Below, in pieces: positions 56,180-64,000 of a stretch of 64,000 nucleotides of DNA. Below the pieces are notes generated by a model that had not been told where the DNA came from, ran no database searches, and worked only from the letters and a program-made list of their open reading frames with translations. A program made the translations under genes and the position numbers. How positions within the stretch are numbered: the stretch's first letter is position 1; each line of letters begins with the position of its first letter. The DNA is from Gentiana macrophylla. Taxonomy: Eukaryota > Streptophyta > Magnoliopsida > Gentianales > Gentianaceae. The stretch is from contig JAOBSW010000798.1 in the NCBI GenBank assembly GCA_026214975.1, positions 91,271-155,270 of the forward strand, in the 5' to 3' direction.

Positions 56180-58800
56180 ATAGTGATGCTCGAGGATCAT
56201 ACTAACATTTGTTATTAGAGCCATATCATGCCCCGTGAAATCTCCATGGTTGAAAGTACATATTTGAAGGTAATGGTTGACTTGTTGAAGGACGAGAAAT
56301 GGTTATAAAAAAGATGTTCATGTTTTCATGAAGAGAGGTGCACGGTCAGTAATGTGAAAATTGATGCGGTGCATGCCAAAATGGACTTGTTCCGGTCATC
56401 TATGACTGTGAAACAAGCTGCCATGCAAGCTCAGAAGGATCTCATGACGTCTATGTTACAAGCGTGGATGAAGAAGATTGATAGTGTGGGTGAGACATTT
56501 TCACAAGCACCTTCGTCGTCATCTCATTAAACTGGAACTCACCATCAATTCATGAAGGATTTCTACCTACGCCACATATGTATGAAGCTAACTACAAATT
56601 ATATATAAATGAGAATTTTGAGGCGGGAGTTAAGGTTCCTTTGGTCGATTCCCCCTGTTTGATGTAGAAGAGCCTAAGGAATGCAAACAACATAGTGAAA
56701 GATACTTCCAGATTCATGATGTTTCGGATGATCAGAGATTCGGCGTAATAGAAACGCATATTAGAGGAAAAGCATATGAGTGGTTTGGAAATCCGAGGAT
56801 GAGTTTTACAGTATGAATTGGGAATTAATGAGAGAAGAAGTTATGAGGACGATTTGGGGTAAGTCTTTATAAATTGCAGTAGATGAATTCCATCTATCGA
56901 GACAAAAAAACATGAGAGAAATATCTTTCTTGATTTGAAGCATATCGAAGCTTAGTGCGATTACAAAATCATATGTCGACGGAGACATACTTCATCAAAT
57001 GAATTATCGACGCCTTAAGTGAAAATTAAGTCTACGGTGAGATTGATGATGAATGAGTACATGTATGATGTCATTAATGCTGCCATGTGCCAAGAATCTA
57101 TTATAGCATTGAATGACACGCATGTGAAAAAGAATTACTCTAACCCTGGCGATCCCAGTTCTCTCCATTCACCTGCTGAAGTGACTAATAAAATACCCGT
57201 ATTGAGGATAAAACCGGTGATACATAAGATAATTATTCATAAGTTATGATAGAAGAGAGCCAAGGGGTTATGTTTTAAATGTGATGAAAAATACACCCCC
57301 GGCCATGTGTGCGAGCAGAAACACATACACTTCTGTTCAGGGGATGATGAAATTTGAGGAGAGATTGCAGTGGATAAAGAGGATATGGTACGGGATTCTA
57401 AACCATATGAGACTACTTAGTTATCCATTTACACCTTATATGGATAGGTCACATGTAACTCTATTAAGACTACATGCCTATTGAAGAAAAAAACAATTAC
57501 CATCCTCATAGAAAGTGGTGGATCTCACACTTTCATAGACCAGTAAGCTGTCAATGAGGTGCAATGTGTGACATAACTAACTCACCATATGTTAATCACA
57601 ATAGTAGATGGAAACAAAAAGATGAGCGAATTTACGTGTCCTGGCTTGCCATGGATCATGCAAGAGGTTAAGTTCTAACAAGTTGTGAGATTGATCAAGT
57701 TGAGAGGCTGTGACATGATATTAGGGGTGGATTAGATGAAAAGGTACAGTCCCATGGTTTTTTACGTCAACAAATAGCTTGTTTTCACTAACGAGGTAGA
57801 ACAAATTAAGCTAAGAAGTTACACAGAAGAAGCTCAACTAAGATGATCAGCTGTAAGATCATTACTAAGCTCTGATACAGGAACAAGCTCTGAATCCTAT
57901 GGCCTATGCCTATTGAAGAAGAGTATCATGAGGTGTTTGCGAATTCCCAAGGATTTTCACCAATGAAGGGCTATGAGCATCCCATCACTTTGAGAGAATG
58001 TGTTGAACTGTGAAACTAAAACCTTGTAGATATGCTCATTTTGTCAAAATTATGAAATAGAGTAGTTGGTAGATCAAATGCTACAAATGGGATTATACTG
58101 ACACAATAATTGTCCAATTTCATCACATTTTCTCCTTGTAAATAGAAAGATGAAACCCAGAGATTTTGTGAGGTTTATAGATGTTGAGTGACTTGACTGT
58201 CAATGATGGCTATAATATCCCCTAATTGATGAATTCTTGGATGAGGTAGAGAGTGCTAGGGTATTTTCTAAAATAAATTTGAGGTCTGGATTCCAGTTGA
58301 TTTTGAAGAATGAAGATGATGTCCATAAGACCGCCTTTGTAACTCATTATTGTCAATTTGAATTCAAAATTATGCCATTTGGGCTCACAAATGCCCGACC
58401 ACATTCTACAGAAGTATGTATGAGACGTTGAGACCTACTTGAGGAAATTTGCGTTGATATTTTTTGGTGACATCCTAATCTTCACTACGACATGGCTTTC
58501 CACACACATCTTAAAGTGGTTCTAGATGTTTTGAAGAAGAAACCAATACTATGCTAAATTGCCCAAACGCTCTTTTGGACAAACCAAGGTGGTATACATG
58601 GGTCATGTCATACAAGAATATTAAGTGAATGCTGACCCAAGTAAGATTCAAGCTATGTCAAATTGGCTCTAAACCTATAATGTGGCTGAATCGAGAGGAT
58701 TTTTTTCCCTAACATGTATATACAGGAGATTTGCACCCCATATGGGATTATTGCTAAACCCTTGATTTTTTTTAAACTCAACAATACTCATGTGACACAA
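56180..58800 (+). pseudogene. Ty3/gypsy gag-pol relic
   Basis: Gag: ERYFQIHDVSDDQRFGV then IRGKAYEWFGNP (about 56690-56800). Protease: ILIESGGSHTFID (about 57505-57545), where Asp of the DSG is Glu. RT: VFSKINLRSGF then KTAFVTH and MPFGLTNA (58258-58400), where the catalytic Asp of motif A is Asn. Next is FFGDILIF (about 58465), where the first Asp of the DD pair is Gly. Then a GHVI and RRFAPHMG region (58600-58750). Many stops and frameshifts; RNase H and integrase are lost. It is a long-dead copy lying inside the EGF-like gene's intron. Confidence 0.82.
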
Positions 58801-59250
58801 TTAATGTATGTCTTTATGATTATTAAATTTGACTGACAGTAAGTATTTGACAAAGAGTGTTTACAGTTGTAATACAATATTAGTATAAAAATATACATAA
58901 TTAAAACATTAAACAATTTTTCGGACACATTATTTTTTTATGATGTTTTTTAGGTTAAAAGGAATTTAGAGAGTATCATATGTGAGACAAATCTACATTT
59001 GATCCCAATAAAAAACATGATTTGTAACTATAAAAATAACTTATCAAGTTTTTTTAAGGGAGCTTATCATATTTAAAAGAATGAAAATGTAAATGACAAG
59101 TTTGATTCAATGCATATGAATAAGAGAAATAAAATAATTCTATCATTCATAAAGTCATAGTATCATAATTATCATTATTGAATATATATTTATTTTATTA
59201 ATTAAACACATAATCAACAATATATTTAAGCGAACACAATGAAAGATGCG

Positions 59251-59255
<5 letters not shown>

Positions 59256-59342
<87 letters not shown>
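59256..59342. repeat. (TA)n(GT)n microsatellite
   Basis: About 24 TA units run directly into about 19 GT units. Confidence 0.95.
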
Positions 59343-59343
<1 letters not shown>

Positions 59344-59452
59344 AGTTTCCCATACTGAATCCACTGATGAGTATTCCACTTTCTTAGTTAGAGTCCCCTT
59401 TTAGGGGGGTGTATTTATGTATATATCTATAAAGAAAGCTTACAGTCAGGAA

Positions 59453-59721
59453 CACAGGCGGACCCAGCCTTATAGGGGTGGGGTGCGTGACCCCACCTCA
59501 ATTCCAGGACGAAGTTCTTATTCTACCTCTAAGTAATATTAAAGTTGTGTATGTATATTATTTTGAATGATATCCCAGTGTAAATATCTATTTAATTTCA
59601 ATTGGTTAGAAGCTTAATTACCTATCTTTAGGTCATAAGTTCGAATCTTGGCTTTTGAGTTTTTTTTCCACGTTTTTTTTAATTTGGCCCCCACTGAAAA
59701 ATTTTCCTGGGTCCGCCACTA
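59453..59721. mobile_element. hAT-type MITE in an exon of the EGF-like gene
   Basis: 269 bp with inverted ends CAGGCGGACCCAG and CTGGGTCCGCCACT. It is flanked by an 8-base near-duplication (GTCAGGAA at 59445-59452, ATCAGGAA at 59722-59729). It lies between the coding end of exon 59876-59722 and the splice donor now at about 59443. It has no coding capacity. Confidence 0.8.
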
Positions 59722-59930
59722 ATCAGGAATAATGCATGGAAGAAACTGCAAATTAGTTTCATCTCCTTGACGAAGTCTTTTCCAACCACTTTGGCAATTG
59801 CAAACAAAGTTAAATGGTTGCCCTATTGCTTTTTCACATGTCCCTTTTCCACATTCCACATCATTGCATACATTTTCTGTACATATGTACAATCAATTAT
59901 TATTATAACTAACACCCATAAACATAATAA

Positions 59931-60760
59931 CTATTTCACACTATGAAAATTAATTATAGCTCAAAAACTACTTACAAGGTACTTAGTTTTACAAGAAAAT
60001 GAAGACTTCATGCATGAAAATTTGTGTACCAAACTTTGGATTCGTGTAATAACATTCACCGTAACGTACATATAGTCTGGAGGAGCCCAGATCCTACTGT
60101 GTATAACACTGTGTTCCGGCTGTAGATGGTCCAAAACAACGTCGTGTGAAGAATGTTTTTCGAAAAAGAAAATGTAACGCGCACTCAGGATGATAGAGTC
60201 CTTATCAGGAACGAAAGCTTTCGGCACGTATAATATTAAATAAATATAATATTACACGTAAGCCTCTACGTCGTTGTATCAAATAAAAGCAAATGGAAGC
60301 TAAAAAGACTCGGCAAACACCATAAATGCTAGGAATCAACATACTAAAGATAGAAATGTAACGTCTATTACATTGGAAAAGAAACCAACGAAATCCAAAA
60401 CGTACGATAAACTCCAAAAGAGAAAACTAGAAAGTTATTACAAGTTCCCCAAACGAAACTTCAAAATGTAATAATTAAAACATAAATAAATAAGCTATTC
60501 AACCTCGGTGCCCTTAAACGTCGTCATCGAAGTCCTCCTTGAACTTTAAATTCACCTGTTCGTCTTCTCTCCCCCAAACACATAAATAAACATGCATTTG
60601 AGATAAGTACATTATACATAGTAAAAAGTAGAAGCTACAATTTAATTAGGCTCTTTAACAATTTTTAGTTCAATAATTATCTTTATTAGACCGACTCAAT
60701 CTAGGGTTCACTTCATGTCCATCAACATGTCATGACTAACTGTTTTTAACTTAGCTTATC
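59931..60760. other. Noncoding DNA between the EGF-like exon and the gypsy LTR
   Basis: No exon or ORF is supported. A signal-peptide exon for the EGF-like gene was looked for on the minus strand and not recognised. The left border of the long LTR to the right probably falls here. Confidence 0.35.
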
Positions 60761-60918
60761 TTTGTTACATCAGCATTCAAGGACACTACGCGTGGTCTCG
60801 CGCCACCATGAGACATCTGGGTGCAACCTATTGGTCCATCTCACCAATAGCCACGGGCTAGTCCCGATAGTATACGCGATTCGGCGAAGTCCCTCCGTGC
60901 TTGGGTCTTGTGAACTCA

Positions 60919-61075
60919 CGGAGTTATTCAACTGTAGAGTCCTCTACTCCTGGTGGCCTGGGCGTGAGAGTTATCCACTTGTGAAGTCCCTTTACTCCTG
61001 GTGCCTCTAATGGCCACTAAGTTATCCACAACGAGTACCCTCTACTCTTGGTGCCTCTAGAAAGGCAAGCAAGTT
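60919..61075. repeat. Three imperfect 52-base tandem repeats
   Basis: Units share AGTTATYCAACT/CCAC...CTYTACTCYTGGTG and are spaced by about 50 bases. Confidence 0.75.
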
Positions 61076-62026
61076 TACTCGTTTTATCCGAAAGCCTCAC
61101 ACATTGCGATATGACTGCATGCGCTTACCAAGAATGACGTGATGTTTAGTCTTTTAGCTATACAAGTATGTTTATTATTATGTTGTTAACAACCCATCTA
61201 AATGTTTTCAAGTAAGCTCCTCACAAACTCAACTCTCTTTCCTAAACTACTGTGACACCTGGACAAGCGCTGTGATTCATACGCATTGATGAACTCAGAT
61301 CACCAAAGCACAAGCCCTTTCATGCCTTTCCGACGGTCCCGAACTTCATCTCCCTTTTTAAAGTACATTCGGTGCCACGAACTAAACGCATCGTAAACTC
61401 AATCGAGGCATTCGTTTTAATTTAATCTTATTTAAGATCATTAACAAAACTACAATTCAAACTAAGCATCAAAATAACACTCGCCACTAAATCCATTGTC
61501 TATCAAATCATATTTTTCTTTTGCATATTTTTTGAAACTGGAAAATAACATAACCTAATAACACCAAACAACTATACATTATATATTTATTAGATAACTT
61601 TCCATTTGTCTTCATCTTTTTATTTTTTTATAAAATGCTTCTGCTCTTCTTTTTTTTTTAATAACTTTCGAACTAGCACATGTACAATTATAAATATTTA
61701 TTAGGTACCTTTTCCCATTCTAAAAGCTATTATTCATTAATCACCCTGAGAGGAAATCTGCTTCTTCTTATTTTTTTTTGTTATAAATTATATATATATA
61801 TATATATATTTTTACTTTATACAATATGGCAACTTGACAGCAAGGGATTACTGCTACCAATTTTTTTTTAACACAAAACTAAACTAACGCCTTTTTCATT
61901 CTTTTTGCTATTAGACCTACGGCAAGCATTTTTTTTTCTCTCTTTTATTTATTGTCTGCAACTTCGAACATCAACAGTTAATTCTTTTTATTTTACTACT
62001 GTATATACGGGAAGGAACGCGACGAG

Positions 62027-62035
<9 letters not shown>

Positions 62036-62116
<81 letters not shown>
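62036..62116. repeat. (CA)n(TA)n microsatellite
   Basis: About 14 CA units followed by about 26 TA units, immediately left of the pogo-like element. Confidence 0.92.
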
Positions 62117-63010
<894 letters not shown>

Positions 63011-63680
63011 AAAAAGAACCAACAAAAATACCGAAGAATAACATGATTAAATACTGTTATAACACCCTTATTTCACCTTAACATCATAAAACATCTACAA
63101 TTCAATATGAAAACCCTCTTACAAAACGAATCAAAAGCACGATCTAAACTCTCTAAACCATAATTAATTTATAGGAAGAGCTTCTTACCTTTAGCAAGCT
63201 ATTCCAACCTTCAACTCTCAGAAAAAACAGCAAAACCTGATCTTTTCTTGCAGATAACCTTAACAAAACTCTGATCTTTGAGTGTTGAAACGACGCTCCT
63301 TTCACGACGATTCCAACGCTTCTCGCGGATCCGAAAACGGTTGAATACTCCGTGAGATATCGCAGAAACTCTCGTTGGCTCTTCTTTCGCTCTCAGCCGC
63401 GTTTTTCTCAAGAACAAGGAGGAAAATTTCTGATTTAAAAGGTTGGGGGAAACTAATGGGGTTTATCTTCCTTATATAGGAAAAATCCCAATAGTTAACC
63501 TAATCTCTTATTTTCCTTAAATACCCTTTTTACTTAAAACCCGATTTAACTCCAAATTTATTTATATATATCGGCCATATATATATAAATACACTTAGAA
63601 TACTTGAATCTGAAAACCATAATATTCCATTTTTCGTAAAAAGACACGTCTGCCCTTTTTCGAAAATTCGGGATATTACA

Positions 63681-63700
63681 TTCCTTCCCCCTTAAAAGAA
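63681..63700 (-). promoter_or_regulatory. Polypurine tract of the minus-strand gypsy element
   Basis: Minus-strand TTCTTTTAAGGGGGAAGGAA abuts the LTR start TGTAATATCCCG, and upstream sequence reads CGAGGACGAAA, the usual end of gypsy pol. Confidence 0.8.
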
Positions 63701-64000
63701 GTTTCGTCCTCGAAACTCGAGCGTGCTCAAACCGTTGAATTTCCTTAGCAATCTCTCTTCAACACAAACCAACCGAAGCTTCGCTTGTTTCCCTCTGGCA
63801 ACAACAAACCGGATTCTGATCTTGCTAGCCACCGAACCAAAACTTTACCGATTCCCAAACCATTCAAAGTTCAAACCTCGTACACTCAACCCAAAGCTGA
63901 CCAACCTCAACTTTAACCGCCGAAACCGCACTAACCAATCTTGTACTCGTCTTCCTTCTTAGGAAGGACGCTTTCTTAGTTCAACCGCCCAAGTAGAAAA
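63701..64000 (-). pseudogene. 3' end of the gypsy internal region (partial)
   Basis: It should hold the end of integrase/pol of the element whose LTR is at 63680. Only the last few codons (FRGRNF-type reading near 63715) are recognisable. The window ends before any catalytic motif. Confidence 0.35.

Larger units (their letters stand above)
53333..59876 (-). pseudogene. Plant EGF-like (neurogenic-locus-notch-like) protein gene, interrupted by a MITE
   Basis: Exons on the minus strand: 59876-59722 (EGF-type Cys array, CNDVECGKGTC then FVCNCQSGW, to FLPCIIP), 53868-53794 (LDYSCMPAPSP to FFD), 53681-53557 (CYWMYRGEGTC then CQCNPGYSNLLDF to FGQ) and 53434-53333 (GSDCVNLDKT plus a Ser/Thr/Pro stretch). 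The last three have canonical GT-AG borders and compatible phases; the first has an AG acceptor only. This order matches a plant family of secreted, probably GPI-anchored EGF-domain proteins of unclear role. The signal-peptide exon and the last exon were not found. The first intron is about 5.9 kb and full of relics. A MITE separates the first listed exon from its donor. Confidence 0.8.

Noticed and set aside
60205..60417. Minus-strand ORF as the missing signal-peptide exon of the EGF-like gene
   Set aside because: It is basic and aromatic without a clear signal peptide, and no donor in the right phase was found.

Overview
The window is nuclear DNA of a flowering plant, probably a eudicot. 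The basis is plant-type LTR retrotransposons (Ty1/copia, Athila/Tat-type and chromovirus-like Ty3/gypsy, a TRIM), hAT-type MITEs, a pogo-like mariner remnant, and pieces of plant genes with canonical GT-AG introns. No gene in the window is fully intact as read. It is a retrotransposon-rich interval, and most of its structure can be dated by nesting and target-site duplications (TSDs).

Left (1-13779): a non-autonomous Athila/Tat-like element (1011-13774, TSD AGATG, tRNA-Asp primer site) carries one unknown Gln-rich/acidic ORF and a long structured 3' noncoding region, but no pol. Its 5' LTR is split by a complete copia element (1580-6757, TSD AAACT) with almost identical LTRs but a lesioned gag-pol.

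Middle-left (13780-32600): a fold-back repeat; a decayed LINE-type ORF1 split by a 529-bp minus-strand TRIM (14816-15344, TSD GATTT); about 2.8 kb of repeat-poor intergenic DNA; then a three-layer nest. A solo Athila-like LTR (outer 18907-31958, TSD AGAAG) is split by a second solo LTR (19788-31585, TSD TGTTG), which is split by an Athila-type element (21525-31541, TSD CGCAT). That element keeps gag and an env-like ORF, but an inverted U5-PBS fragment stands where pol should be.

Middle (32600-47500): remains of a NIMA-related (NEK) protein kinase gene in three scrambled pieces (35049-37797, 44559-44989, 45095-47494), mixed with a truncated minus-strand copia (about 32610-34655, split by a hAT MITE) and a second decayed minus-strand copia (37818-44330, its gag split by a 1.54-kb solo LTR). 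One NEK piece has an intronic hAT MITE that duplicated its splice donor.

Right (47500-64000): AT-rich DNA with Helitron-like ends, tandem repeats and a fragment of a PHD-finger/GNAT (IDM1-like) gene. Then comes a minus-strand plant EGF-like gene (exons at 59876-59722, 53868-53794, 53681-53557 and 53434-53333). Its 5.9-kb intron holds MITE, copia and gypsy relics, and one exon is interrupted by a 269-bp MITE. The right end is a minus-strand gypsy LTR with a pogo-like element and long TA microsatellites.

The least explained features are in the Athila-like elements. Both the ORF-only element and the gag/env element keep a 3' noncoding region with three hairpin plus G-rich purine cassettes, the last being the true polypurine tract. 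Four different LTRs carry family-specific clusters of short GCG-centred inverted repeats just upstream of the TATA box. Conservation was judged by eye; no alignments or searches were run.
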